DNA from: CBDUXP01 sp965371225 [NCBI: uncultured bacterium]
GTDB lineage: Bacteria; Abyssobacteria; SURF-5; CBDUXP01
Assembly: GCA_965371225.1 (NCBI GenBank)
Contig: CBDUXP010000024.1
Span: 1 to 54,311, forward strand
Direction of reading: 5' to 3'
Length of the DNA: 54,311 bases
The notes under the pieces were generated by a model that worked only from the letters and a program-made list of their open reading frames with translations, had not been told where the DNA came from and made no database searches. Numbering within the stretch: position 1 is the first letter of the stretch; each line of letters begins with the position of its first letter. Below are positions 39,070-48,258 of this stretch, in pieces. The translations under genes were made by a program, and so were the position numbers.

Positions 39070-39753
39070 TTGTCATCCCCGACCTCTTCCAGCGCCCCGG
39101 AGCACGCCCAGCCCACACCGGCCCGGTGCCATTCCTGCGCGGCCGTCTTGGAGACTCCCATTGCCTGCGCGGCGTGTCACGCCATTTTTCCCGTACCGGA
39201 GGAAGTCTCGCACTTTGTGCGCCTTGGCATTCCCGAGCAGTTCGCCGTCGACCTGCCCGATGCGGAGCGCCGCTTCATCGAATTGAGCCGCAAGCTGCAC
39301 CCGGACTTCTTCACGACCCGCCCGTCCGACGACCAAGCCCTCAGCCTTGAACACACCTCGCAACTGAACGAGGCCATCGGGGTCGTGCGCGACCCATTCA
39401 AGCGGGCGGCCTATCTGTTGCAACGCTGGGCGCCCCAGGCGACCGAAGAGCGCGACCAACAGATGCCCGCGGGGTTTCTGGAAGCGATGCTCATGCTCCG
39501 GGAGGAAATAGACGAGTTGCAGGCGGCCGCGCCCTCGCCCAAACGGGAGACGCAGCTTGCCCGCCTGCGGGAGGACCTGGTCGCCCGTCGCGAGGACCTG
39601 ACCGCGAACCTGGTGGCGGCCTTCGAGCGGGTGGAAGACGCGCGCGCCCACGGCGGCGAGGTGACCGCGGACGCGACGGAAATCCGCCGGCTGCTGAACG
39701 CCGCACGGTACGTGATGGGATCGCTCAATTCCCTGCGCGAGGTGTGCACGTAA
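39070..39753 (+). CDS. hscB: co-chaperone HscB (Hsc20) with N-terminal tetracysteine zinc motif
   Basis: This 227-residue J-protein brings IscU to HscA. The J-domain has HPD at 77-79 (SRKLHPDFF), and the C-terminal three-helix domain (about 120-227) binds IscU. Before the J-domain lies CHSC and CAAC (Cys20, Cys23, Cys33 and Cys36), a zinc-ribbon-like extension. Such an extension is known from eukaryotic HSCB and is absent from E. coli HscB (171 residues). The start is TTG at 39070, with AAGG 7 nt upstream; no ATG exists before the zinc motif. hscA follows after 5 nt. Confidence 0.92.
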   Translation: MSSPTSSSAPEHAQPTPARCHSCAAVLETPIACAACHAIFPVPEEVSHFVRLGIPEQFAVDLPDAERRFIELSRKLHPDFFTTRPSDDQALSLEHTSQLNEAIGVVRDPFKRAAYLLQRWAPQATEERDQQMPAGFLEAMLMLREEIDELQAAAPSPKRETQLARLREDLVARREDLTANLVAAFERVEDARAHGGEVTADATEIRRLLNAARYVMGSLNSLREVCT

Positions 39754-39758
39754 CCGCC

Positions 39759-41609
39759 ATGCCCGACGCGCCCATCATCGGGATCGATCTCGGCACCACC
39801 AACTCCCTCGCCGCACACCTGCAGGGCGGTCGGCCGGTCGTCATCCGCGACGCGGCGGGCGAGGCGCTGGTCCCCTCCGTGGTTTCGTTCGCCGCAGACG
39901 CGCCCCCCATCGTCGGCGCCGCCGCCCTCGCCCGCAGCCTGCGCGCTCCGGCAGACACGGTCTACTCCGTCAAACGCCTGATGGGGAGAAGCCTCGCGGA
40001 GGTTGAGGCCGAGGCAGACGCCCTCGCCTACGCGGTGGTGGCGGCTGATCGCGATATTGCCCAGGTCGCGGTGGCCGGTGGCACCTACACGCCGCAGGAA
40101 GTTTCGGCCATGATTCTTCGCGAGGTCAAGAACCGCGCGAGCGCGTACTTCGGGGCGAGTGTGACCGAAGCGGTGGTGACCGTCCCCGCCTACTTCGACG
40201 ACGCCCAGCGGCAGGCGACGCGAGACGCCGGCCGCGTCGCCGGGCTTCACGTGCGCCGCATCGTGAACGAACCGACGGCCGCCGCGCTCGCGTACGGTCT
40301 CGATCGGAAGAGCGACGCGCTCATCGCCGTCTACGATCTCGGCGGCGGCACGTTCGACCTGTCCCTGCTCCGCCTGAGCGAGGGCGTGTTTCAGGTGGTG
40401 GCCACCTGCGGCGATACGCACCTGGGTGGCGACGATTTCGATCGCGCGCTCGTGGATCTGGCGGCGCGGGACATCAGCGATCAACACGGTCTCGATGTCC
40501 TGGGCGATCCCCTCATGCTCCAAACCGCCCGGCACGCCGCCGAGCAGTGCAAGGTGCGGTTGTCCGCCGCGGAGGGAACGAAGTTCGAATTCGATCTCCC
40601 GACCGGTGCCACGTTCTCGCGGGACGTCACGCGGGTGGAGTTCGAGGCGCTCATCGCGCCATTCGTGGCGAAGACCCTCACCGCCTGCCGTCACGCGTTG
40701 GCCGACGCCGACCTGGTGGCCAAACAGATCGATGAGGTGGTCATGGTGGGGGGCTCGACGCGCATTCCGCTCGTGCGCAAGGCGGTCAGCGAGTTCTTCC
40801 AGAGTCCCCTGCACACGGACCTGAACCCGGATGAGGTCGTGGCGCTCGGCGCCGCCGTGCAGGCGGGCATCCTCGCGGGCGAATTGCGCGAGGCGCTGCT
40901 CTTGGACGTGCTCCCCCTGTCGCTGGGGATCGAGACGATGGGCGGCGCGATGGCGAAACTCATCATGCGCAATGCACCGATCCCGGCCCGCGCCACGGAA
41001 GAATTCTCCACCTACGCCGATGAGCAGACCGGCGTCGAAATCAACATCTACCAGGGCGAGCGCGAGCTGGTGCGGGACTGCCGCGCACTCGGCAAATTCA
41101 CCCTACGTGGCGTTCCCCCGATGCCGGCCGGGATGCCACGCATTCAAGTGACGTTCCTCGTGGACGCCAACGGCATCCTCACCGTGTCCGCGCTGGAGCG
41201 GACGAGCGGGCAGGCCGCCCGGATCGAGGTGGTGCCAGCGCACGGCCTGACCGAGGCGGAAGTGCGCGCCATGGTCGAAGCCTCCATCGCGCACGCGCGC
41301 GAGGACATGCTCGCCCACCGGCTCATCGACTTGCGGCAGGAGGTGGACCGCGTGACGCAGGCGACGCACAAGACCCTGACGGACTTGGGCGACGACATAG
41401 ATCCGGGCTTGCGGGCCAGGATCGAGGCGGACCTCGCCCACCTGGCCCGCGTAGCGCGGACGGATGACGCGGATGCGACCTACGCCAAGCTCACCGCCCT
41501 GAACGAACTTTCCATGCCCTTGGCCGAGCAGGTCATGAATACGGTGCTCAGCGCCGCGGTCAAGGGCCGCGCGCTTGACGACGTCACCGAATCCGACGGC
41601 GCCGGCTGA
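39759..41609 (+). CDS. hscA: Hsp70-family chaperone HscA
   Basis: This 616-residue Hsp70 is dedicated to IscU and equals E. coli HscA in length. ATPase motifs are [10 protein letters not shown] (start), [21 protein letters not shown] and [10 protein letters not shown]. The linker and substrate domain follow ([24 protein letters not shown]). The partial GrpE-independent character of HscA cannot be judged here. I chose the ATG at 39759, which gives the normal start; a GTG at 39744 would overlap hscB. In many bacteria fdx follows, but here an SDR fragment does. Confidence 0.96.
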   Translation: MPDAPIIGIDLGTTNSLAAHLQGGRPVVIRDAAGEALVPSVVSFAADAPPIVGAAALARSLRAPADTVYSVKRLMGRSLAEVEAEADALAYAVVAADRDIAQVAVAGGTYTPQEVSAMILREVKNRASAYFGASVTEAVVTVPAYFDDAQRQATRDAGRVAGLHVRRIVNEPTAAALAYGLDRKSDALIAVYDLGGGTFDLSLLRLSEGVFQVVATCGDTHLGGDDFDRALVDLAARDISDQHGLDVLGDPLMLQTARHAAEQCKVRLSAAEGTKFEFDLPTGATFSRDVTRVEFEALIAPFVAKTLTACRHALADADLVAKQIDEVVMVGGSTRIPLVRKAVSEFFQSPLHTDLNPDEVVALGAAVQAGILAGELREALLLDVLPLSLGIETMGGAMAKLIMRNAPIPARATEEFSTYADEQTGVEINIYQGERELVRDCRALGKFTLRGVPPMPAGMPRIQVTFLVDANGILTVSALERTSGQAARIEVVPAHGLTEAEVRAMVEASIAHAREDMLAHRLIDLRQEVDRVTQATHKTLTDLGDDIDPGLRARIEADLAHLARVARTDDADATYAKLTALNELSMPLAEQVMNTVLSAAVKGRALDDVTESDGAG

Positions 41610-41732
41610 GCGGTTGGCTGCCGGGCGCAGGAGTTCGGCAATACCGTGACGTTCCTGGCCCCGCAACGCGCGAGCTACATCACGGGGCAGAGCATCCTAG
41701 TCGACGGTGGCGTCGTGCGCGCACTGCTGTAG
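41610..41732 (+). pseudogene. 3' remnant of an SDR (3-oxoacyl-ACP reductase-like) gene
   Basis: Directly after the hscA stop and in the same frame, about 36 codons read as an SDR C-terminus: QEFGNTVTFLAPQ, then ASYITGQSILVDGG, then a TAG at 41730. TGQ-x-x-x-VDGG is the hallmark end of FabG-like enzymes. No catalytic half, start codon or ribosome-binding site remains, so this is a truncated relic, possibly the scar of a deletion that removed what once followed hscA. Confidence 0.8.
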
Positions 41733-41739
41733 CGATCCG

Positions 41740-42573
41740 CTAGCCCGCGGCCGCGGTCCGCAAATTCTGCACGAGCGTGCTCAGGTAGCGGAGGCCCGCG
41801 CCCAAGCGCGTGCCGTACCACGAGCAGAGTTCCCCGTCCACGATCGGCACTTGCTCGAAACGCGCGGCGGGCAGCGCTTCCTGGGCCAGCCAAGTTTGGG
41901 CGTGCTCCGGTGTAAACGCGTACGGTTCGGTGCTCAGCAGAATCGCGTCCGGCTGTAGCGCGGCCACCTCTGCCTCGGTCACTTTCGGAAACCGTTGCGG
42001 CAACTCCGCGGCCACGTTACGTGCGCCGCAAACGGTCAGCATGTCGTGCACGTAGGTATCCGCGTTCACGGTCATCCACGGCTTCCGCCAGATGAGGTAC
42101 AGCACGCGCGGCGGAGGGGCGGGGGCATGTGCGGTTGCAGCTGCGTAGGCCGCCTCGGCGTCGCCCGCGAAGCGCTCCGCGGCGTCCACGGTGTCGGTCA
42201 GGGTCCCCAACAGCCGCAACAGATCGATGCCGTCACGTGCCGTGCGCGGAAACGTGACGTACGTCGGGGCGATATCAATCAGCCCTTCCAACTCCGCCCG
42301 CGGATTTTCCTCCTTGTTCGCGATGACCAGATCCGGTTCGAGTGCGCGCAAGACGTCGAGATCGATGCCGTGCGTCCCGCCGACCACGGTCGCCCGGTCC
42401 CGCGCCTCGTCCGGATGAATGCAGAAGCGGGTGACGCCAACCACGCGTGCCTCGACGCCCATGTCAAACAGCGATTCGGTGATGGAGGGCACGAGGCTCA
42501 CGATCCGCTCCGGCCGGCGCGGCAGGTGCACCTCACGGCCCAGGGCGTCGACGACGCGGTGAACGTCGGGCAT
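41740..42573 (-). CDS. helical-backbone metal receptor (BtuF/FhuD-like substrate-binding fold), without signal peptide
   Basis: This 277-residue protein has the type III periplasmic-binding fold: RIVSLVPSITESLFDMG near the start, LVIANKEENP, and the C-terminal domain with DMLTVCGARNVA and FPKVTEAEVAALQPDAIL. These are BtuF/ferrisiderophore landmarks. No signal peptide or lipobox is present with the ATG at 42573, and none appears in the upstream extension. It may be cytosolic or bind a cobamide or metal chelate outside a transporter. No permease or ATPase gene is adjacent. Last gene of the leftward block. Confidence 0.8.
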   Translation of the reverse strand: MPDVHRVVDALGREVHLPRRPERIVSLVPSITESLFDMGVEARVVGVTRFCIHPDEARDRATVVGGTHGIDLDVLRALEPDLVIANKEENPRAELEGLIDIAPTYVTFPRTARDGIDLLRLLGTLTDTVDAAERFAGDAEAAYAAATAHAPAPPPRVLYLIWRKPWMTVNADTYVHDMLTVCGARNVAAELPQRFPKVTEAEVAALQPDAILLSTEPYAFTPEHAQTWLAQEALPAARFEQVPIVDGELCSWYGTRLGAGLRYLSTLVQNLRTAAAG

Positions 42574-42592
42574 GGCGGCGCGGTCGGCCCGC

Positions 42593-43585
42593 TCACGCCG
42601 GGGGGGCGGACGCGAAGCGCCACACCTCGCCGGGCGGCCGGTGACTCGTGACGCGCCCGCGCTCCTCCAGCACGTCAAGGCAGCCCATGACGAGCATGAG
42701 GCGGTGGCGCAGGTTGCGGCTGCCCAGCCGCTTGTAGAGCTGTTCCGCGATGGTGTAGACCGTGTCGGCGCCCTTGCGCATGGTGCGTTCCACCTGCTTC
42801 AGGCGCTTCTCGTGGAAGAGCTGAATATTCTCGATCGCCTGCCACGGCTGCTCGACCACGGGCCCGTGCGCGGGATAGATCGTCGAAATGTGCATGCGGC
42901 GCAGGCGTTTGAGCGACCGCAGAAAGTGGTTCAGCCCATCGAACCGCCGCGCGCCCTCCGCATCCAAGTACTGAATCTCGGCGAACGGAATGATATTCGG
43001 CAACACGTGGTCGCCGGTGACCATGTACGCGCTCTCGGGCTCGTAGTACACCACGTGGCCCCGGGTGTGGCCGGGCACGTGGATGGTTTCCAACTCGAAA
43101 CCGTCGAACGGTACGCGATCACCATCGCGCAGCACGCGGGTCACGTCAACGGGCTGCGCGATGCCGTCGGGATCCCACTTGCGGTTCCGCATCTGGTGGA
43201 TAATCTCCTCCGGCATGCCCCACTCGGGGAGTTGCCGGCGGCTGTACTCATGGTGTTCCACCATGGGATCGGGAAAGCGCGCGCACATGTCGGCATCATC
43301 CGCATGCACCCAAAACTCGCACCCGCTCCGTTCCTGCACGTAGCGCGCCAGCCCCATGTGATCCGTGTGCGCGTGCGTGCAAATGAGCCGCTTGATGTCC
43401 GCCGTGCGCAGCCCCAACGCCTCAAGGTTGGCCTCGAACCCTGCGATGCTCTCCGGCAGATGGGTGGGCGCGTCGATCAGCGTCAGCGGGTCTGCGAGGA
43501 TCAGGTACACGTTGACGATGCCCTCGAAGAACGGGATGGGGCAGGCCAGTTGCGCCACGTGCTCGCCGTACCGCGTCATCGTCAC
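42593..43585 (-). CDS. metallo-beta-lactamase-fold hydrolase
   Basis: This 330-residue MBL-fold enzyme has the di-metal motif HAHTDH (His71, His73, Asp75 and His76), a later His in VPGHTRGH, Asp in TGDHVLP and His in YPAHGP. The C-terminal about 80 residues form a winged-helix-like tail (VYTIAEQLYKRLG), as in LACTB2/glyoxalase-II relatives. Substrate unknown, perhaps a thioester or nucleic acid. It starts 3 nt after the stop of the VWA gene and so is translated with it. Confidence 0.88.
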   Translation of the reverse strand: MTMTRYGEHVAQLACPIPFFEGIVNVYLILADPLTLIDAPTHLPESIAGFEANLEALGLRTADIKRLICTHAHTDHMGLARYVQERSGCEFWVHADDADMCARFPDPMVEHHEYSRRQLPEWGMPEEIIHQMRNRKWDPDGIAQPVDVTRVLRDGDRVPFDGFELETIHVPGHTRGHVVYYEPESAYMVTGDHVLPNIIPFAEIQYLDAEGARRFDGLNHFLRSLKRLRRMHISTIYPAHGPVVEQPWQAIENIQLFHEKRLKQVERTMRKGADTVYTIAEQLYKRLGSRNLRHRLMLVMGCLDVLEERGRVTSHRPPGEVWRFASAPPA

Positions 43586-43588
43586 GGT

Positions 43589-45358
43589 TTACGGGCTCCC
43601 CACGGCGAAGCGTTTGCCGCGCAGATAGTCGTAGATCACATACCGGCCGATGGTCTCGGGCGTGCAGAAGAAGGCGCGGCCCCGGTTCAGGTGCGCCATT
43701 CGCCGCACGAATTCCACGAGGTCCGGCCGACGGTCCAGCATGATGATATTGATCACGATGCCGTGCGCCGTGCACGTGCGCACCGCGTGGAGCGTGCGCT
43801 CGAACACCGCCTCGTCCGGCGGATACCGCGAACGCACTTGCCCGCGGTCGTCCGTCACGGCGGTGGGCTCCCCATCCGTAATGAGAATGATCTGCCGGTT
43901 CGTGCCGCGGCGCCGGCGCAGCAGTCGCGTGGCCAAGCGCAGCCCGTCCTGAATGTTGGTGAACGGCTGGCCCGGCCGCGGCGCCACGTTCGGCAGTTCC
44001 GCCACGGTCAGGGACCGTGCCGTCGACGAGAATCCCACCAGCTCGAGCGTGTCCTTGGGGAAGCGGGTGGTGATCAGCGTGTGCAGGGCGAGGGCGACCT
44101 GCTTCGCCGCCAGAATGCGCCCGTACCGCAGCATAGTCGTGCTGAGGTCGATCATCAGCACCGTCGCGCTCTGCACCGCGGCCTCGCTCTCATGCACGCG
44201 GAAGTCCCCCGGCTGGAGCCGCAACGGGACCGCAGGGGCCCGCCGCGCGGCACTGAACAGGGTCTCATTCAGGTGCAGGTCAAACGCATCGCCCGCTTCA
44301 TACGGGCGCACGCTCGGGCCCTGAGGTCCGCCCCCGCCCGGAAAGGCGCCGTAATGCTCACCGGCCACGGTGCGCTTCAATTGCGTGAACACTTCCCGCA
44401 GCGCCCGCTCGCCCAAGCGGCGGATTCCCCGAGGCGAGAGGCGAATCGCGTCCCCCTCGACCACGAGATAGCCGGCATCCTTCAGCAATGCCAGCAGGCT
44501 CTGCAAGCCTTCCACCGCGTGCATGGCGACGGTGCCCAGCCGTTCACCCACGACCTCCGGATCGATCTCCTGCACCCGCCCACCGCGCAACTGGCCTTCC
44601 AGGCGGTCCAACCCGCGCATCTCCGCGACGACCGCCTCGGCCTGGCTGCCATCGACCGCCTCCTCGCCGGTGAAGCGATGCCGCCATTCCGACGCGGCAA
44701 GGCCGGACATGCGTGGGCGCACCGCGTTGACGCCGCGAATGCGCGTGGCCGCGCTTTCGGAGAGGAAAGAATAATCTTCGAGTGCCTTGGCCCGGTCGAT
44801 CGTTTGCGCCGGTAACTGCTCGATCTGCTGCAGCCGGTGCCGCTCCTCCGCTTGGTCCGCGCGGGCTTCAGCCGTGGCTTCCGATACCTGGCGGTACAGG
44901 TCTTCGTACCGTCGCTCCGCTTCATGCTGGCGCAGGGGTCGGGCTTCCTCGGGCGGCGTGCCGGCGGCGTGCGCGGCCAAGTCCTCCAATGCGCGGCGCC
45001 ATTCCGCTGCCGCCGCCTCGCGCGCGTCCGCCCGCGCCTGGAAATGCTTCTCGATAGTCTGCAATTCCTCGCGCACGGCCGCCCGGACCTGACCGCTAAA
45101 CTCCCGGTTGATCTCCTCGAACGAGTACCGGCGGGTCAGCGCCCGCTGCGCGCGCTGCACCGATTGGGCCAGCGCGCTACTGCCCGGCTGCCGCGTGCCG
45201 TCCCGCTGCGGAATGCCCGCGCGCTGCACCTGCGAGATGGCCGCGCCCACGTCAGGCTCCGCCAACAGTTGATTCGCCAATGCATCCAGCAGGGCATCCG
45301 CGTCGGGAGCGGAGGGCGCCCCCGGCGCCGGGCCCGCCCTGTACAGGTACGCCGGCAT
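43589..45358 (-). CDS. VWA-domain protein, partner of the MoxR-type ATPase
   Basis: This 589-residue protein has a long helical, charged N-terminal part (about 60-220) and a C-terminal von Willebrand A domain from about 400. The MIDAS motif is LMIDLSTTM (D-x-S-T), with the later Thr and Asp supplied by ILITDGEPTA. It lies 4 nt after the MoxR-like gene. MoxR/VWA pairs, like RavA/ViaA or the Mg-chelatase I and D subunits, act as ATP-driven metal insertion or assembly machines. The ATG at 45358 begins MPAYLYRAG. Target unknown. Confidence 0.88.
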   Translation of the reverse strand: MPAYLYRAGPAPGAPSAPDADALLDALANQLLAEPDVGAAISQVQRAGIPQRDGTRQPGSSALAQSVQRAQRALTRRYSFEEINREFSGQVRAAVREELQTIEKHFQARADAREAAAAEWRRALEDLAAHAAGTPPEEARPLRQHEAERRYEDLYRQVSEATAEARADQAEERHRLQQIEQLPAQTIDRAKALEDYSFLSESAATRIRGVNAVRPRMSGLAASEWRHRFTGEEAVDGSQAEAVVAEMRGLDRLEGQLRGGRVQEIDPEVVGERLGTVAMHAVEGLQSLLALLKDAGYLVVEGDAIRLSPRGIRRLGERALREVFTQLKRTVAGEHYGAFPGGGGPQGPSVRPYEAGDAFDLHLNETLFSAARRAPAVPLRLQPGDFRVHESEAAVQSATVLMIDLSTTMLRYGRILAAKQVALALHTLITTRFPKDTLELVGFSSTARSLTVAELPNVAPRPGQPFTNIQDGLRLATRLLRRRRGTNRQIILITDGEPTAVTDDRGQVRSRYPPDEAVFERTLHAVRTCTAHGIVINIIMLDRRPDLVEFVRRMAHLNRGRAFFCTPETIGRYVIYDYLRGKRFAVGSP

Positions 45359-45362
45359 GCAG

Positions 45363-46769
45363 TCAGGCGCTGTACTGCAGCGCGTCGGTGAGTGTTTCCC
45401 GCCGCAGGCGCCCCCGGCGGTGCAGTCCCTCGCACAAAAACTCGATTGCAACCGGGACCGCGGCGCTCTGCCCTTCCGTCAGTGGGGCCACGGCCTGATC
45501 CAACCCGGCCACGTTCGCCGCCTGCTCCTGGTACGCCGCCGTGGGCAACTCATCGCTCACGCGCATGGTCGCCCCGGCGGAAAACGCGGCGACCACGTCC
45601 TCAAGCGCTTCCGCATCGAACAATTCATCGAAGACCGCTTCGGTCGCTTCCCGTTCCAACTGCTCGATGATCTGCCGCTCGCGCGCTTCGTCGCCCAGCC
45701 CCTCCAACTCGATCTTGCCCGCGGAGGTGGACAGGAGCGCCGGCAGATCGGTCAGGCGCGGACACCCCGCCTCCTCGCCGAGACGGGCGGCCCGCTTCTC
45801 CGCGCACCCCATCAGGGTCTCGATGTTGTCGATGGTCATGCGGACGCTCACGCCGGATTGCTGGTTGATCTCTCCGTGCCGGCGCGCCCGCACCGTCATC
45901 TCGGCCACGATCGCCTTGACGAAGTTGGGAACGACGATCGCGACGCCGGGCAGTCCGTTCACCCGCACCTCCTGGTCCACGATCGCGATTTCCGTGCGGC
46001 GGTCGAGGGGGTAGTGCGTGCGAATCTGCGCCTGATACCGGTCCTTGAGCGGCGTGATGATGCGGCCGCGGTTCGTGTAATCCTCCGGGTTCGCCGTAGC
46101 GACCACACACACATCCACCGGCAAGCGCAGGCGAAAGCCGCGAATCTGGATGTCCCGCTCTTCCATGAGGTTGAACAGGCCCACCTGCACCTTCTCGGAC
46201 AGGTCGGGCAGCTCGTTGAAGGCGAAGATGCCGCGGTTCACGCGGGGGACGAGCCCGAAGTGCATCACGGCCTCGTCGCTCAAGTGCCGCCCCTCGGCCA
46301 CGCGAATAGGATCAATGTCTCCGATCAGGTCGCCGATGGTCACGTCCGGGGTGGCGAGCTTCTCCCCGTACCGATCCTCCGGCCCGATCCACGCGATGGG
46401 CAGGTCGTCGCCCGCTGCCGCCGCCCGTTCGCGACAGGCGTGGCAGAGGGGGCGGAAGGGATCGTCGTGCAGCGGGCAGTCCGCCACGGCGGGGATCGCC
46501 GGATCCAACAGGCCGATGAGCGCGCGAATGAGACGCGATTTTGCCTGCCCGCGCTCCCCGAGGAAAATGATGTCGTGCCGCGCGAGAATCGCGTTCTCGA
46601 CTAGGGGGATGACGGTGTGCTCGTATCCGATGATGCCGGGAAACAGCGGCGTATGGTCGGTAAGACGCCCCAACAGATTGGCGCGCATCTCGTCCTTGAC
46701 GGAGCGGGTGGTGATGCCGGCGGCCTTCAGGCCACCCAGGGTCGTGGGACGGTCGGCGGTACGGGGCAT
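45363..46769 (-). CDS. MoxR/magnesium-chelatase-type AAA+ ATPase with a Cys/His insertion
   Basis: This 468-residue AAA+ protein has Walker A as GERGQAKS (71-78). The Walker B region reads IFAFNELPDL, with Asn where Asp is usual, as in some relatives of this subgroup. Sensor residues lie in VATANPEDY. Between A and B stands CPLHDDPFRPLCHAC (98-112), a cluster of Cys98, His101, Cys109 and Cys112 that could bind zinc. It forms an operon pair with the VWA gene 4 nt downstream. Likely an ATP-driven assembly factor. ATG at 46769 is chosen. Confidence 0.88.
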   Translation of the reverse strand: MPRTADRPTTLGGLKAAGITTRSVKDEMRANLLGRLTDHTPLFPGIIGYEHTVIPLVENAILARHDIIFLGERGQAKSRLIRALIGLLDPAIPAVADCPLHDDPFRPLCHACRERAAAAGDDLPIAWIGPEDRYGEKLATPDVTIGDLIGDIDPIRVAEGRHLSDEAVMHFGLVPRVNRGIFAFNELPDLSEKVQVGLFNLMEERDIQIRGFRLRLPVDVCVVATANPEDYTNRGRIITPLKDRYQAQIRTHYPLDRRTEIAIVDQEVRVNGLPGVAIVVPNFVKAIVAEMTVRARRHGEINQQSGVSVRMTIDNIETLMGCAEKRAARLGEEAGCPRLTDLPALLSTSAGKIELEGLGDEARERQIIEQLEREATEAVFDELFDAEALEDVVAAFSAGATMRVSDELPTAAYQEQAANVAGLDQAVAPLTEGQSAAVPVAIEFLCEGLHRRGRLRRETLTDALQYSA

Positions 46770-46847
46770 GGGAAGACGGCGAACCCCGAGGCGGGCGGGC
46801 CTCGGGGTGGAAGCGTATCGCATTGTACCGCTGCGCGGCTGTCGATT

Positions 46848-47336
46848 CTAGGAGGTGGCGGGCAAGGGCGTCCCCGTCCACCCACAGCGGGTCGGCGGCT
46901 CGCCCAACGTGAGTTGGCACGGCACCGCCGGAGGCAGCCGCCCGTGCGGCACGGTGCACCACTTCGCCCCCGCTACGCGCGCCGGCGCCTGCGCGTGGAT
47001 CCACCCCGTCAGTTCCGCGAGCGCCGCGTCCAGGATCGCACGCGCATCAGCCGCGGCGGGGGGCCAGAGGCTCAGGGTGTAACGGCCGAGCAGGCAGTCG
47101 AAGTGCAGATCCCGCCGCACCGCCGCCAGGCTGACGGGCGGAGCCATCAAACACGCCCGGAGCGCCCCGACCCAGCCGGCGTCCAGGGTGGCGAAGGTCA
47201 CGTACGCGCGCGCGGTGGGCCGGTGGGCGGCCAGGTGCGCGCCACAGCTGTAGACGGTGTCACAACCCGCAGCGGCCAACGCCTCGCACAGGGGCCGGAT
47301 CTCCGGGTCGAGCGGTACCCCGTCCGTTAAGCGCAT
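46848..47336 (-). CDS. small protein of unknown function
   Basis: This 162-residue protein has no signal peptide. The N-terminal block (LDPEIRPLCEALAAAGCDTVYSCGAH, cited in parts: PLCEALAAAG and VYSCGAH) faintly recalls the Wybutosine-TYW3-like pattern in which a Cys/Ser-rich loop follows a helix. The similarity is too weak to call. The rest holds several Cys, His and Trp residues. It starts 4 nt after the TPR lipoprotein stop and precedes the MoxR gene by 78 nt. Function unknown. Confidence 0.6.
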   Translation of the reverse strand: MRLTDGVPLDPEIRPLCEALAAAGCDTVYSCGAHLAAHRPTARAYVTFATLDAGWVGALRACLMAPPVSLAAVRRDLHFDCLLGRYTLSLWPPAAADARAILDAALAELTGWIHAQAPARVAGAKWCTVPHGRLPPAVPCQLTLGEPPTRCGWTGTPLPATS

Positions 47337-47340
47337 CAGG

Positions 47341-48258
47341 TTATGTGGCGGGGCGCCGACCCTCGGCGTCGGCCAGGCCCGTGCCTTGCCGCGCCTCGAT
47401 CTCCTGGATGATTTCGCGGGACCGGCGTGCGCCCACCTCATCCTGAATTTCCTCGTGCACGCGGCGGGCCCGCTCCGCGAACGTGCGTGCGGCGGCGTAG
47501 TCTTCGGCGCGCACGTGCAGTTCCGCTAGCGAGATCAAATCCTGCGCGATACCACCCACGTGCTCGAGTTCCTGGTCCAGCTTGAGCGCCGCCTCGTAGC
47601 GGGCGATGGCTTCGGGAAGGTCATTGCGCATGGCCGCCACGGCCCCGAGATTGCCCAGGGTCGCCGCCTCTCCCAACTCGTCCTTCTCCTTCCGCTGCAG
47701 GCTGCGCGCCTGCCGGAAGCGACGTTCGGCCTCGTCCAAGTCTCGCGCGGTGACATCCGGCGCATCCAACAACACCAGACCCACGCCACCATGGGCGGCC
47801 GCCTGCACGATCACATTGCCCGCCGCCTCGGCGGCCACCAGCGCCGCTTTGTGCGCCAGGCTCGCCTCTTCCAGACGCCCCAAGTAGCGCAACGCGCTGC
47901 CGCGGTTGTTCGTCGCGATGGCGGCTCCGTTGAGATCGTCCAGGCTGGTGAAGATGTCGCGGGCGCGGCGGAAGTTCCGTTCCGCCCGGGCGTAATCGCG
48001 CGTGCGCAGGGCGACGCTCCCCAGGTTGTTCCACGTGTAGGCGACGCCCTCCTGGTCGTCGTACCGTTCGTACAGTTGGCGGGCGCGGGCGAAGTGGGCG
48101 CTGGCCGTGGGATAGTCGCCCCGGTAGTACGCGGTCTGGGCCAAGCCCACGAGGGTGGTGGCCTCCGTCGGACTGCCCACCCCGCCACCGGCCGTGGCGC
48201 AGCCGCCCGCCGCGAGCCCCACCAACAAACTGAGCAGGCGGAGCCTAGCGCGCACCAC
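47341..48258 (-). CDS. TPR-repeat lipoprotein
   Basis: This protein of about 305 residues has a signal peptide with lipobox (LAAGGC, Cys20), then at least six tetratricopeptide repeats. Typical repeats read AYTWNNLGSVALRTRDYARAE and AATLGNLGAVAAMRNDLPEA (in parts). It should be a periplasm-facing scaffold. The GTG start (48258 or 48255) overlaps the mlaD stop codon region by 11-14 nt, so translation is coupled. Its place right after mlaD suggests a role in the lipid transport complex or its assembly, which is inference. Confidence 0.82.
   Translation of the reverse strand: MVRARLRLLSLLVGLAAGGCATAGGGVGSPTEATTLVGLAQTAYYRGDYPTASAHFARARQLYERYDDQEGVAYTWNNLGSVALRTRDYARAERNFRRARDIFTSLDDLNGAAIATNNRGSALRYLGRLEEASLAHKAALVAAEAAGNVIVQAAAHGGVGLVLLDAPDVTARDLDEAERRFRQARSLQRKEKDELGEAATLGNLGAVAAMRNDLPEAIARYEAALKLDQELEHVGGIAQDLISLAELHVRAEDYAAARTFAERARRVHEEIQDEVGARRSREIIQEIEARQGTGLADAEGRRPAT

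Noticed and set aside
42572-44815. Plus-strand frame of about 747 codons opposite the MBL and VWA genes
   Set aside because: It is an antisense shadow; the minus-strand genes have complete catalytic and MIDAS motifs.
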